NCBI GenBank assembly: GCA_949297365.1
Contig: CASFSL010000005.1
Location: 1-64,000, forward strand
Source of the DNA: an uncultured Bacteroidales bacterium
Lineage (GTDB): Bacteria; Bacteroidota; Bacteroidia; Bacteroidales; UBA932
Length of the DNA: 64,000 bases
Reading direction: 5' to 3'
Part shown: positions 1-8,309 of the stretch, piece by piece
Numbering within the stretch: position 1 is the stretch's first letter
Layout: each line of letters starts with the position of its first letter
Program-made: the position numbers and the translations under genes
The notes under the pieces: generated by a model
Told to the model about the DNA's origin: nothing
The model's input: the letters and a program-made list of their open reading frames with translations, nothing else
The model's database searches: none

Positions 1-1322
1 AAACCTACGTACGTGGCATTGGGCAATGAATCATGCAGGTATTTGGCAAAGCCGTAGTTGCGTTTCACTCCCTTGTCGGTCTGCTTGACTTGCAAAGCTA
101 AGTTCGTTTGGGAGCGGTGTGCCTCGTCGGATATGCAGATGATGTTTGCCCGTTCAGACAAGAGCCGTGTGTCTTCGGTAAACTTATGTATGGTGGTCAG
201 GAACACGCCGCCGCTGGTGCGTCCTGCCAAATGTTCCCGGAGTTTATCCCGACTTTCTACTTCCACTACACATTCATCGCCGATGAACTTTTTAGCCGTT
301 CCAAATAGTTTGGAAAGTTGGTCATCCAAATCGGTACGGTCGGTTATCAAGACAATCGTAGGACTGGCAAATTCCCGGCTTCGCATCAACGTACGGGTAA
401 GGAACAACATCGTGATACTCTTGCCACAACCCGTTGCCCCGAAGTAAGTTCCTCCTTTTCCATCGCCACCTTCTTGGAGTTTGGAGTGCAGACGGATATT
501 GTCGAACAGCCTGTGCGTGGCAAAGAATTGCGGATAGCGGCAAACCACTTTCTTCTCGTTCTTCGACGAATCGGGGAAGAACACGAAGTCCTTTATCACG
601 CTCAACAGCCTTTCTTTCCGGAACAATCCTTGCACCATCGTCAGCAATGAGTTGATGCCATCGGTCGCCTTGTCATCCGCCTCCACTTTCCGCCACGCAT
701 AGAAGAAATCGTAAGGCGAGAACAGCGACCCGTATTTATTGTTTACCCCATCACTGATGACCACAAAAGCATTATATTTGAACAAGTCGGGAATGTCTCG
801 GCGATAACGCGCGGTAAGTTGTGTATAAGCGTCCATGATGGTGGTGTCTTCCTTCACGGCACTCTTGAACTCCAATACCACCACGGGCAGGCCATTCACA
901 TAGACAATGCCATCAGGAATGCGCCTCTCCGAGCCCTGCATCTCCAACTGGTTGACGATACGGAACAGGTTGTTTTTTATGCCGTCTTTGCTGAAATCTA
1001 TCGGCTCAATAAACAAATCCGGCAGAGCCGCATCCTCGCGCTTCAACGAAAAGCCCTCCGTCATCAGCCGATAGGTATGGCGGTTCTGCTCATACAAGGA
1101 GAAGCCCACATTAGCGGTCAGCTTAGCGAGTACGCTTTCCACTTCCAAAGGCGTAATACCTTCGGCTTTATATCGGTTGCGCAGATACAGGCGCATATCG
1201 TCCCGAAGCAAGACATCGCTCACTTCCTTATGGATTTCTTCTCCGCTTGTGTATGTGTAACCCTCTTGTTGGAACAGTTCCATGATGGATAGTTCGAGGG
1301 CGTGTTCGTTGAAGTGTGGCAT
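1..1322 (-). CDS. hsdR: Type I restriction enzyme R subunit (HsdR), 3' part beyond window
   Basis: This is the N-terminal 440 residues of the motor and nuclease subunit of a type I restriction-modification complex; the frame is still open at base 1. The nuclease core is visible as D137 (in IPDG) and E151-F-K153, a PD-(D/E)xK pattern. The helicase part shows a Walker A loop (GATGCGKS, K301) and a DEAH box (D399-H402, in ISDEAHR). The start MPHFNEHALE at 1322 is the first Met, 10 bp after the DUF4393 stop. It is the last gene seen in the hsd operon. HsdR translocates DNA with ATP and cuts far from the recognition site once HsdS finds an unmethylated target. Confidence 0.95.
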   Translation of the reverse strand, partial: MPHFNEHALELSIMELFQQEGYTYTSGEEIHKEVSDVLLRDDMRLYLRNRYKAEGITPLEVESVLAKLTANVGFSLYEQNRHTYRLMTEGFSLKREDAALPDLFIEPIDFSKDGIKNNLFRIVNQLEMQGSERRIPDGIVYVNGLPVVVLEFKSAVKEDTTIMDAYTQLTARYRRDIPDLFKYNAFVVISDGVNNKYGSLFSPYDFFYAWRKVEADDKATDGINSLLTMVQGLFRKERLLSVIKDFVFFPDSSKNEKKVVCRYPQFFATHRLFDNIRLHSKLQEGGDGKGGTYFGATGCGKSITMLFLTRTLMRSREFASPTIVLITDRTDLDDQLSKLFGTAKKFIGDECVVEVESRDKLREHLAGRTSGGVFLTTIHKFTEDTRLLSERANIICISDEAHRSQTNLALQVKQTDKGVKRNYGFAKYLHDSLPNATYVG

Positions 1323-1332
1323 AACTTCAAAA

Positions 1333-2115
1333 TCATTTAATACATGCTTGTATAAACAGCTTTCCGAAAGCAGTTACTTTATAATAACTCTTATGGACAT
1401 CTATGCTTTTGTAGGTATTAGGGACTAGTTGCTTTTTCAATTGTTCATATTGGTATACTTCTTTGATTCTATTATAAACTGTTTCATCAATACGATAAGT
1501 AGAACCATTCATGTCATACAATATTCCTAAACTTATTAAGTTAGACAAATATGCATTTAAATTGTTCGGAAAATCCAATTTTACTTCAAAGTTAACAAGA
1601 TTAGCGTGTTCTAATATTATGTCAAACCCTACAGCCAATGAATTTGCCCTAAAGTCACAGTATTGTATATCTTCTTTTCCTTTTAAATATTTGATGATTC
1701 TAGCTTCATCGGATGACAATCTTTCTATTATGGATATAAAAGCAGGATGAGCAGTATTTACCATATCAATATTAGAAGCATTTGCCAATAACGTCGTAAA
1801 CAAATCTGCGATTTCGTCAGTTGTTGTATATGATAATTTTTCTATAATTGGAACTCCTACCTGAGGATGTACCTCACAGCGTTTATCTTCAGGTATCTCC
1901 TCTAATTTCTTTTCATATTCTGCAATCCGTTTCTTAAAATTCAATTTGAATTTTTCATTCAACAACTTCACGGGTAATAAAAAAGAAGTGCTGAATTCAA
2001 ATACAGTTCCCAATGCTCGTCCAACGGCTTTTACACTCGGTTGTGCAAGGTCTGTATAAATTCGTCCCAAGATGTTAGGAGCTCCTTTTACTAAATCTAA
2101 AACAGAATTATCCAT
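1333..2115 (-). CDS. DUF4393 / Abi-alpha family protein
   Basis: This 260-residue protein matches the pattern I associate with DUF4393 (Abi-alpha): an N-terminal helical segment, a conserved centre around VGVPIIEKLSYTTTDEIADLFTTLLANA, then a winged-helix-like C-terminus ending in a tyrosine- and lysine-rich tail. The family has been linked to abortive infection, but its biochemical activity is not established. It sits between the DUF4145 gene (6 bp spacing) and hsdR (10 bp), so it is probably co-transcribed with the restriction genes. Its base composition is clearly more AT-rich than hsdR and hsdM, which suggests separate acquisition. Function here is inferred. Confidence 0.75.
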   Translation of the reverse strand: MDNSVLDLVKGAPNILGRIYTDLAQPSVKAVGRALGTVFEFSTSFLLPVKLLNEKFKLNFKKRIAEYEKKLEEIPEDKRCEVHPQVGVPIIEKLSYTTTDEIADLFTTLLANASNIDMVNTAHPAFISIIERLSSDEARIIKYLKGKEDIQYCDFRANSLAVGFDIILEHANLVNFEVKLDFPNNLNAYLSNLISLGILYDMNGSTYRIDETVYNRIKEVYQYEQLKKQLVPNTYKSIDVHKSYYKVTAFGKLFIQACIK

Positions 2116-2121
2116 AAGTCT

Positions 2122-2778
2122 CTATTTTTTATCTCTATTTTCTACTGCGTTCTTAGCGGATTCTGGTAATTCATGATAAAGTGAATCTATTTCTTTAGGT
2201 TCCGTAATCATTCGTTCTACAATAATGTTTAGTAGCCGCATAAGCATGATTGCCGTATTTTTGTCATCAACGTCAAATGCTATTTGTCCCGGATGAACAG
2301 CCTTGTTTCCAATAACACGGACAACATCCAATGCTTGTTGAACGATTCGCGGCAAGCCTTTTCTTACCAAAGCTCCAATATTTTTATTGATGTCACGGTC
2401 TGTTTCTCCCAATTCATTACACAATCTATCTATGGCAAGACGCAATAAAGCACAAGCAGCTCGTGGGGATTTATTATAAATTAAACTTGCTTCATCATAT
2501 AATTGTTTTACAGAATCAGGCATATCAGCATTCGCTTCTTCGGCTATAATATCAGGATAAACATAGATATTATCAATCCAAATAATCTCTTTTTTACAGT
2601 TCTGACATGTTGCTATTAGTATCCAATTTGTACCGACTACATCTTTTTTATTTGATATGTTTTGGTACATCCCATTGAAGTAATTTACTTTAATATAATT
2701 CATCAATGAAAGAGTTCCACAATGTGGACAGGTAAAAGAATCTTTCATATAATCAGGTGAAACATAATTTTTCTGCAT
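2122..2778 (-). CDS. DUF4145 domain protein with N-terminal zinc ribbon
   Basis: This 218-residue protein has two CxxC knuckles (C17/C20 and C58/C61) forming a likely zinc ribbon, followed by a helical domain with the DUF4145 signature (a run like SPRAACALLRLAIDRLCNELG). DUF4145 domains are often found alone beside type I restriction genes or at the N-terminus of HsdR, and are thought to be HEPN-related (family knowledge, not shown here). The gene lies 12 bp downstream of hsdS and 6 bp upstream of the DUF4393 gene and shares their AT-rich composition. A role as accessory or abortive-infection component of the restriction locus is inference. Confidence 0.8.
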   Translation of the reverse strand: MQKNYVSPDYMKDSFTCPHCGTLSLMNYIKVNYFNGMYQNISNKKDVVGTNWILIATCQNCKKEIIWIDNIYVYPDIIAEEANADMPDSVKQLYDEASLIYNKSPRAACALLRLAIDRLCNELGETDRDINKNIGALVRKGLPRIVQQALDVVRVIGNKAVHPGQIAFDVDDKNTAIMLMRLLNIIVERMITEPKEIDSLYHELPESAKNAVENRDKK

Positions 2779-2790
2779 AAATATATTTGT

Positions 2791-3894
2791 TTATTGCCCC
2801 ATCTTCGCCAGAAGCAAAGACTGTAATTCTTTTAATTGTTTATTTTGATTTGCATTTAACTCAATTATGTTACTTATCAAAGACATTCTTCTTTCAAATG
2901 CTTCAAGCACCTTATGCTCAGGGAGTACAACTTCTTCCCTTTCTAAAACAGGGATAGTCAATTGATTTTGTACAGAACCATCACCTTCAAATTGTTTACG
3001 GCTAAGTTGAAACCATAAATTGTGCAGAAAGTCTTTTTCATGCGGAATGACAGAAATCAATCTTACGATTGGACAGTAAGGCTTTGTTCGAACAAAGCAA
3101 ACACCAATAGTTCCTCTTGCTGAGATTGTTATTGCAGGTCCTTTTATTACAGGATATTCTGTATAGCCAACAATCCCCATGCTTTCTACACCATTGGCGA
3201 TTACAGGTATTGGACATTGGTCGGTATAACAATTGGAAAAAATCTTAGGTTTATCACCTCCTGCTTTTATTTCCGCAATCTCTCCCAGTGTCCCAATTTT
3301 CCACCCTTCCGGTAGATGCTCCTTGTCAATCCCGTCCACAAACATCTTGCGGTAGAGGGCTTGCGCCGTTTCTTCCAACTTGGCGATGATTTGCTCATTG
3401 AGGCGGATACGGCGGGCAACGGCTTCGTATTCGGAAACAATCTTTTGCTGCTGTTCTATGGACGGAATGGGCAGTTCCACATCACACATTTCTTCCCAAC
3501 TGAAAATCTCACGTGCGCTTCCATGTGACTTAAAACGGGCATATCGGTCGGACTCAGGGCGGCGAAACCACATCATCAGGTATTCGGGAAGAAGTTCTTG
3601 CTTGTTCTTAACCTCAAATATGGTATAGGCTTGTGAAACTATCGCTTTTTCATCGTCCTTATACAAAGCAATAGAAACTTTGTCGCCGTTACGTGAGGTA
3701 ACCGGTCCGTATGCAAATTGCCGAGGTTCAACCACCTTATAAGAAGACATATCCGTTCCGATGGTATTCGCTATGGACGGCATGAATTCTTTGGAGATGC
3801 TGACACCCAATAGTTTCTTCACCTCCAAATCCCGGTTTCTCACATCCACCTCGCGGATATAGTCGCCCAGCCTATGTAAGCTATTCTTCTCCAT
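2791..3894 (-). CDS. hsdS: Type I restriction-modification specificity subunit (HsdS)
   Basis: This 367-residue HsdS reads the DNA target for both methylation and cleavage. It has two target-recognition halves, each followed by a conserved helical spacer. The first half ends in the typical phrase ELPIPSIEQQQKIV (around residue 140), and the second half starts near LPEGWKIGTLGEI (around residue 198). The start overlaps the end of the fic gene by 14 bp. Composition changes inside the gene: roughly 3300-3894 is GC-richer and 2791-3290 is AT-rich like the two genes downstream. This fits replacement of the second recognition domain by recombination. Confidence 0.93.
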   Translation of the reverse strand: MEKNSLHRLGDYIREVDVRNRDLEVKKLLGVSISKEFMPSIANTIGTDMSSYKVVEPRQFAYGPVTSRNGDKVSIALYKDDEKAIVSQAYTIFEVKNKQELLPEYLMMWFRRPESDRYARFKSHGSAREIFSWEEMCDVELPIPSIEQQQKIVSEYEAVARRIRLNEQIIAKLEETAQALYRKMFVDGIDKEHLPEGWKIGTLGEIAEIKAGGDKPKIFSNCYTDQCPIPVIANGVESMGIVGYTEYPVIKGPAITISARGTIGVCFVRTKPYCPIVRLISVIPHEKDFLHNLWFQLSRKQFEGDGSVQNQLTIPVLEREEVVLPEHKVLEAFERRMSLISNIIELNANQNKQLKELQSLLLAKMGQ

Positions 3895-5026
3895 TAATAA
3901 AGAGTTTTAGGTATTGGTCGAAAACAAACATCCGGTTACGGCTTTGCTGAGTTATCTCAACAAGGAGACCGTCTTCACAGAATTTCTTTACGAGATCATT
4001 TGCCGCCTTATAGCTCAAACGACACGTCTCTTTTGCTTGTTCAACATTAGTGTAGGGGTTCTTTAACAATTGGTGGATTAATAGAATGGCAGACGTACTC
4101 CTCTTTCCATAAGTCATGCGGACGTGATTCTCTATTTCCTCCTTGAATTTCAATATCTTGGACAGTGTATTGACCGCATGTTCTGCGGTTTGCTCTATGC
4201 CGACCAAGAAGTATTTGATCCAGTGCAGCAAATCGTTTTTCACCCTGATGTTATTGAGATTGTCGTAATAAAGGTCTTTCCTTTTTTCAAAATAAGAAGA
4301 GATGTAGAGCAAAGGTTGATGCAAAATGCCTTCTTTCACCAAAAAAAGTGTGATGAGCAACCTGCCCATACGTCCGTTTCCATCCAGGAATGGATGGATG
4401 GTCTCAAATTGATAGTGCGCGATGGCAATCCTTATTAGCGAAGGAACGTGCAATTCTGTGTCATTCAGAAAGTATTCCAAATCAGTCATTAAGTCTGGAA
4501 CAAGCGTGTGATGGGGTGGTATGAAGCGTGCATCAGCTATTGCGTTACCTCCAATCCAATTTTGGCTTGTTCGGAACTCTCCGGGCATTTTATGCTCACC
4601 TCGAACGCTGTCCAGCAGAATGCGATGCGTGTTTCTGATGAGACGCGCTGACAATGGCAGTTTTTCCAATGCTTCTATGGCATTATCGATAGCCTTGATA
4701 TAATTATTCACTTCTTTCCAGTCATCCCTACGCTCCGGTTGAATGTCTTCTATGGGTAGTAGGGCTTCGTCCATTTTGGTTTGCGTTCCTTCAATTCGAC
4801 TCGATACGACGGCTTCTTTGGTTACGTGCAATTGGATGAACAAGTCAATGTTTGGGACAAGCTTGGAAAACGAATTCAATTCGCCTAATCTGATGGCGGC
4901 TTTTTCGAGCAAATCGTTTATGCTTGGGTCAGTCCATACCCATTCATGACAAATCTTGTTGGGAACGAAGTATTTATACTGGTAGCCTTGTTCATAATGA
5001 CCGGCTTCAAATTTCTCTATTTCCAT
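3881..5026 (-). CDS. Fic family protein (AMPylase type)
   Basis: This 381-residue protein carries the complete Fic motif HPFLDGNGRMGR at residues 211-222, used to transfer AMP or another nucleotide moiety to hydroxyl groups on a target protein. An N-terminal inhibitory helix motif is present (S75-x3-E79-G80), which places it among self-inhibited class II Fic proteins. A C-terminal winged helix (around residues 310-370) could bind DNA. It lies between hsdM and hsdS, a known neighbourhood for Fic proteins in Bacteroidetes type I loci. The upstream gap holds repeated TTTTACTTT motifs that may be its operator. Whether it modifies an Hsd subunit or acts as a toxin is unknown. Confidence 0.93.
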   Translation of the reverse strand: MEIEKFEAGHYEQGYQYKYFVPNKICHEWVWTDPSINDLLEKAAIRLGELNSFSKLVPNIDLFIQLHVTKEAVVSSRIEGTQTKMDEALLPIEDIQPERRDDWKEVNNYIKAIDNAIEALEKLPLSARLIRNTHRILLDSVRGEHKMPGEFRTSQNWIGGNAIADARFIPPHHTLVPDLMTDLEYFLNDTELHVPSLIRIAIAHYQFETIHPFLDGNGRMGRLLITLFLVKEGILHQPLLYISSYFEKRKDLYYDNLNNIRVKNDLLHWIKYFLVGIEQTAEHAVNTLSKILKFKEEIENHVRMTYGKRSTSAILLIHQLLKNPYTNVEQAKETCRLSYKAANDLVKKFCEDGLLVEITQQSRNRMFVFDQYLKLFINGEE

Positions 5027-5065
5027 GATTCTTATTTTATTTAAGTATACATGAGTTATTTCTTG

Positions 5066-5114
5066 TTTTACTTTATGCCAGCAAAGTAAAATAGTACTTT
5101 CTTTATTTTACTTT
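5066..5114. promoter_or_regulatory. Repeated TTTTACTTT operator-like motif upstream of fic
   Basis: The hsdM-fic gap holds TTTTACTTT at 5066-5074, its inverted copy AAAGTAAAA at 5083-5091 (8 bp loop) and a further direct copy at 5106-5114 overlapping the hsdM stop codon. Such a palindrome plus extra copy looks like a regulator binding site controlling fic-hsdS-downstream expression separately from hsdM. The ligand could be the small XRE protein or the Fic winged helix; this is inference. Confidence 0.45.
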
Positions 5115-6681
5115 ATCCTTCAAGTCCATACCCCAATTCCTTAAACAAGTTCGACAATTCCCGTTTGCTCTCTTCTTCTTGCCGGAGCAGTTCGCGTATC
5201 TCATCTTGCAGCCGCTTCATTTGGGTATCAAAGTCGATGCCTTCGTCCCGGTTCTTGAACTCAATGTACTTGCTGGGCACAAGCGACCAACCCTTAGCCT
5301 CGATTTCCTCCAACGTGGCGGAATAACAATATTCAGGCACATTGTGATAAGTCTGTTTATAACCTTCGCATTGCCAGTTGTGGAAATTCTCGGCAATCTG
5401 TGCGATTTGTTCTTGTGAGAACTGGATGTATTTCTTCTCGAAAGGCTCTCCCCATTGGCGCAAGTCGATGAAAAGCACTTCGTTTTCCCGATTGCGGTAT
5501 TTCACCAGTTCTCCGTTCTGCTCCACCGTGCGGGCTTTGCGGTTGCCCGCCAATATCCAAAGCGTCACGCTGATGTCCGTAGAATAGAACATATTGCGCG
5601 GCAGAATGACAATGGCTTCCACCAGATGGTTTTTCAACAACTGACGGCGGATGTTCAGTTCCGTGCCGTCACCGCTCAACGCACCATTGGCAAGCAAGAA
5701 ACCCGCCATGCCATTGGCAGACAGCTTGGAAACGATGTTCAGAATCCAGCCGTAGTTGGCATTGCTTGTAGGCGGTACTTCATATCCCTGCCAGCGCGGG
5801 TCGCCCGTCAATTCATTCTCCGCACGCCACGATTTCTGATTAAAAGGCGGATTGGCCATGATGAAATCGGCTTTCAAGTCCTTGTGCTGGTCGTCATGAA
5901 ACGTATCGGCAGCACGTTCGCCCAAGTTGCAGGCAATGCCCCGGATGGCAAGATTCATCTTTGCCAACTTGTAAGTGGTGTTGGTATATTCCTGCCCATA
6001 GACGGAAATGTCTTTCCGGTTGCCATGGTGCGCCTCAATGAACTTCATGCTCTGCACGAACATGCCGCCCGAACCGCAACAGGGATCATATATCTTGCCC
6101 CGATAGGGCTGTATCATCTCAGCAATGAGGTTGACAATCGTCTTGGGCGTGTAATACTCTCCTTTACCCTTGCCCTCGGCTATGGCAAACTTGCCCAAGA
6201 AGTATTCATAGACACGCCCGATCAAGTCGTGTTCCTTATCTTTCTGTGTATCTATCGTGCCTATCACATCCAACAGGCTTGCCAGCTTGGTACGGTCCAG
6301 TCCCAACCCGGAATAGTAATTGCTGGGCAAGGCCCCTTTCAATGAAGGATTGTCTTTCTCCACCTGCGCCAAAGCCGTATCTATCTTGATGGCAATGTCG
6401 TTCTGCTTGGCATTCTCCATCAGATAGTCCCAACGGCTGATTTCATTCAGATAGAAGACGTTCTTGGCATTATAGAATACAGGCTGGTCTGCAAACGCTT
6501 CCTGATGGTCGGCTATAAGTTCATTGCGGCGTTCCAAGAAGCGGTCATAGGCGTATTTCAAGAATATCAAACTCAAAACTACATGCTTGTATTCCGAAGG
6601 TTCAACCGATCCACGCAATTTGTTGGCCGATTCCCAAAGGGTTTCTTCTATGCTTTTTTCTTTCTGCTCTTTCTTTGCCAT
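5113..6681 (-). CDS. hsdM: Type I restriction-modification DNA methyltransferase subunit (HsdM)
   Basis: This 522-residue protein is the N6-adenine methyltransferase subunit, which protects host DNA with HsdS and completes the restriction complex with HsdR. It has the N-terminal HsdM helical domain (residues 1-150), the SAM-binding motif DPCCGSGG at 199-206 and the catalytic motif NPPF at 277-280, followed by a C-terminal coiled segment (about 480-515) that contacts HsdS. Length and motif order are normal. It starts 4 bp after the stop of the small XRE gene, so both are probably translated from one message. Confidence 0.96.
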   Translation of the reverse strand: MAKKEQKEKSIEETLWESANKLRGSVEPSEYKHVVLSLIFLKYAYDRFLERRNELIADHQEAFADQPVFYNAKNVFYLNEISRWDYLMENAKQNDIAIKIDTALAQVEKDNPSLKGALPSNYYSGLGLDRTKLASLLDVIGTIDTQKDKEHDLIGRVYEYFLGKFAIAEGKGKGEYYTPKTIVNLIAEMIQPYRGKIYDPCCGSGGMFVQSMKFIEAHHGNRKDISVYGQEYTNTTYKLAKMNLAIRGIACNLGERAADTFHDDQHKDLKADFIMANPPFNQKSWRAENELTGDPRWQGYEVPPTSNANYGWILNIVSKLSANGMAGFLLANGALSGDGTELNIRRQLLKNHLVEAIVILPRNMFYSTDISVTLWILAGNRKARTVEQNGELVKYRNRENEVLFIDLRQWGEPFEKKYIQFSQEQIAQIAENFHNWQCEGYKQTYHNVPEYCYSATLEEIEAKGWSLVPSKYIEFKNRDEGIDFDTQMKRLQDEIRELLRQEEESKRELSNLFKELGYGLEG

Positions 6682-6685
6682 GACT

Positions 6686-6898
6686 TTATTCTTCCATTCC
6701 GTTATTTATCAACCTTCTTGCGTCAACATTCAATATGGCGGCTATCTTCATCAGCATTTCCAATGAGGGTTGGCTTGCATTGGAACACCATCGGGAAACG
6801 GTAGCTTCGTTTTTCCCCAACTGCCCGGCCAGCCATTTTCCTGTCTTACCTTGTTCCACTAATACTATTTTTAATCGGTTTATCTTTTCTGTTTCCAT
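6686..6898 (-). CDS. Small XRE-family HTH regulator
   Basis: This protein of about 70 residues (start METEKINRLK chosen; an upstream in-frame ATG at 6925 would add nine residues) contains a Cro/C1-type helix-turn-helix: KTGKWLAGQLGKNEATVSRWCSNASQPSLEMLMKIA spans about residues 17-53 in all. It is the first gene of the hsd operon and is followed after 4 bp by hsdM. Small XRE proteins of this kind often act as timing regulators of restriction operons (family knowledge). A promoter -7 box lies at 6946-6953, so it is well placed for autoregulation. Confidence 0.88.
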   Translation of the reverse strand: METEKINRLKIVLVEQGKTGKWLAGQLGKNEATVSRWCSNASQPSLEMLMKIAAILNVDARRLINNGMEE

Positions 6899-6945
6899 AT
6901 TTTGCCTAATATTGCCAAAGTACATTAATAAATTGATGATATTTG

Positions 6946-6953
6946 CAAAGATA
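6946..6953 (-). promoter_or_regulatory. Bacteroidetes -7 box for the hsd operon
   Basis: On the minus strand this reads TATCTTTG, a perfect TAnnTTTG box, giving a leader of about 40 nt to the XRE start at 6898. I see no convincing -33 TTG at the usual spacing. It is the only strong box between the att copy and the operon. Confidence 0.5.
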
Positions 6954-7025
6954 ATGATTTAAGGTGAAAAAGAAAGAAGACTTAGCGATAATTTCGGGAG
7001 CACATGTAAAAAGATGTATCCAGAT

Positions 7026-7061
7026 ATAAAAGAAAAAGCAGTCAGAAAACTCCAACTGCTT
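7026..7061 (-). terminator. Terminator behind the att copy of tRNA-Phe
   Basis: On the minus strand a 7 bp stem (AAGCAGT/ACTGCTT, 7036-7061) is followed by a run of T with one C and then TTTT. It lies 8 bp beyond the partial tRNA-Phe copy, exactly where the original tRNA gene would need a terminator. It is therefore probably the native tRNA-Phe terminator, displaced by the inserted element. Confidence 0.7.
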
Positions 7062-7069
7062 CATCTTCA

Positions 7070-7115
7070 AAGTGGTGCCACCAGGAATCGAACCAGGGAC
7101 ACAAGGATTTTCAGT
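7070..7115. repeat. Left attachment site of integrated element (partial tRNA-Phe copy)
   Basis: These 46 bp repeat the 3' part of tRNA-Phe, from the anticodon loop through three bases past the discriminator, and match 14583-14628 at 45 of 46 positions. The single difference is base 7083 (a) against 14596 (g). The copy lacks the 5' half of the tRNA, so it is not a functional gene. It marks the far end of the element whose integrase sits beside the intact tRNA. From 7116 to 7395 I see no gene. Confidence 0.9.
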
Positions 7116-7395
7116 AATAAATTAATATGTAATGAAGCTGCTGTATATCAATCAGATACCTAAATCCAACCTATTATGGTTAATACATGGGAGAAAACAG
7201 AGAGTGTTTTCAGATTAATAATAAATTCATTTATCTCGTATAATAATACTTGTTGCTTGTCAGATATTTAATTATTATTTCATGACTGTTTTTCTTAGTT
7301 TATTGTAAGATTTAAATCCTAATATTGCAGACACATTCAAACTCTTGTCAAGAAGAAATGTAAAAGCAACTTCTTTCGTATGGATAAATCTATGT

Positions 7396-7821
7396 TTATT
7401 CTGAATCATTAGTGCTGATAATTAGTTTATCAAAATTAATTATCCATTTGTTTTGTATAAAAAAGTCGGTACTTAGTATACCATGAATTTGCACCCCTGT
7501 TTCTTCTTGTATCTGTGTTACTGCATTTGTAGCATCCAAAACAGTAAAGGTTGAAGTGTAATCAATCCCTTCAAAAGTGAATGTCGCTTCAATGGTTGGA
7601 CATTCTTTATAATTCCCTTCTATACCCATTGTGCTTTGATGTTCATCAAGCACCCTAAATTCATTCCTGAAATGTTCAAATACATAAGTAAAAAGGACAT
7701 TGTGTGTGGCTCCTGTATCTATAAGAAAACACAAGTTCTTTAGTTTGCCTGATGTTATAATTAGTGGCAAACCTGTCTTTTGTAAACCAAATGATATAGG
7801 AAATTCTAATTTATTACTCAT
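7396..7821 (-). CDS. Retropepsin-like aspartic protease
   Basis: This 141-residue protein has a single aspartic protease signature, L-I-D35-T-G-A-T, followed by a hydrophobic-glycine pattern (VQIHGILSTDFF around residue 110) that resembles the second conserved element of retropepsin-like folds. The length fits one protease lobe, which would work as a homodimer. There is no signal peptide, so it is probably cytoplasmic. It is 3 bp downstream of the lipoprotein gene and is the last gene before the left att site. Substrate is unknown; an activating cleavage of a neighbouring protein is only a guess. Confidence 0.75.
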   Translation of the reverse strand: MSNKLEFPISFGLQKTGLPLIITSGKLKNLCFLIDTGATHNVLFTYVFEHFRNEFRVLDEHQSTMGIEGNYKECPTIEATFTFEGIDYTSTFTVLDATNAVTQIQEETGVQIHGILSTDFFIQNKWIINFDKLIISTNDSE

Positions 7822-7824
7822 ACA

Positions 7825-8298
7825 TTAAAAGCCATTGGAATAGAAAAATATATGATAATTATACGGAGATTTCTGTATTTCAACATATAAGCTGTTAAAA
7901 TAGTAAGTTCGTTTCATGTATTTGTCTTCTGGAGTGAAATCACCTGTAACATTTTGTGGGTTGCATCCTAATAGCAAACTGTCAAATTGCAGAAATTCAT
8001 CATAATCAAAAGATTTATTATACCCCTGCCATATCACAGAATCATTGCGAACATATATGTCATTTGTAAAAGTATAATATTCACTATTTTCATCTTTGAC
8101 TAACCTTGAATACATTTCAACATTGCTATCTCTTGAATGTCCTTTCTTAAAATGCGATTTATATTTATATTCAGACCATTTTTGATTGACTATAGTTCCC
8201 AATTTTGTCTCTATTTCAAACGTATTTTTATTTTTAGATGGTGTGCAAGAGAACAATATTAATGCGCTCATTATTAAAATGAATACTTTTCTTTTCAT
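7825..8298 (-). CDS. Putative lipoprotein, function unknown
   Basis: This 157-residue protein begins with a lipoprotein signal (MKRKVFILIMSALILFSC, lipobox LFSC with Cys18). The mature part is polar and aromatic-rich with no motif I recognise. It sits between the LRR/EF-hand gene (11 bp upstream) and the protease gene (3 bp downstream), so the three are probably one transcript. Its composition is AT-rich like the whole element. It is likely anchored to the inner or outer membrane. Confidence 0.8.
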   Translation of the reverse strand: MKRKVFILIMSALILFSCTPSKNKNTFEIETKLGTIVNQKWSEYKYKSHFKKGHSRDSNVEMYSRLVKDENSEYYTFTNDIYVRNDSVIWQGYNKSFDYDEFLQFDSLLLGCNPQNVTGDFTPEDKYMKRTYYFNSLYVEIQKSPYNYHIFFYSNGF

Positions 8299-8309
8299 GT
8301 TTGTTTTTA

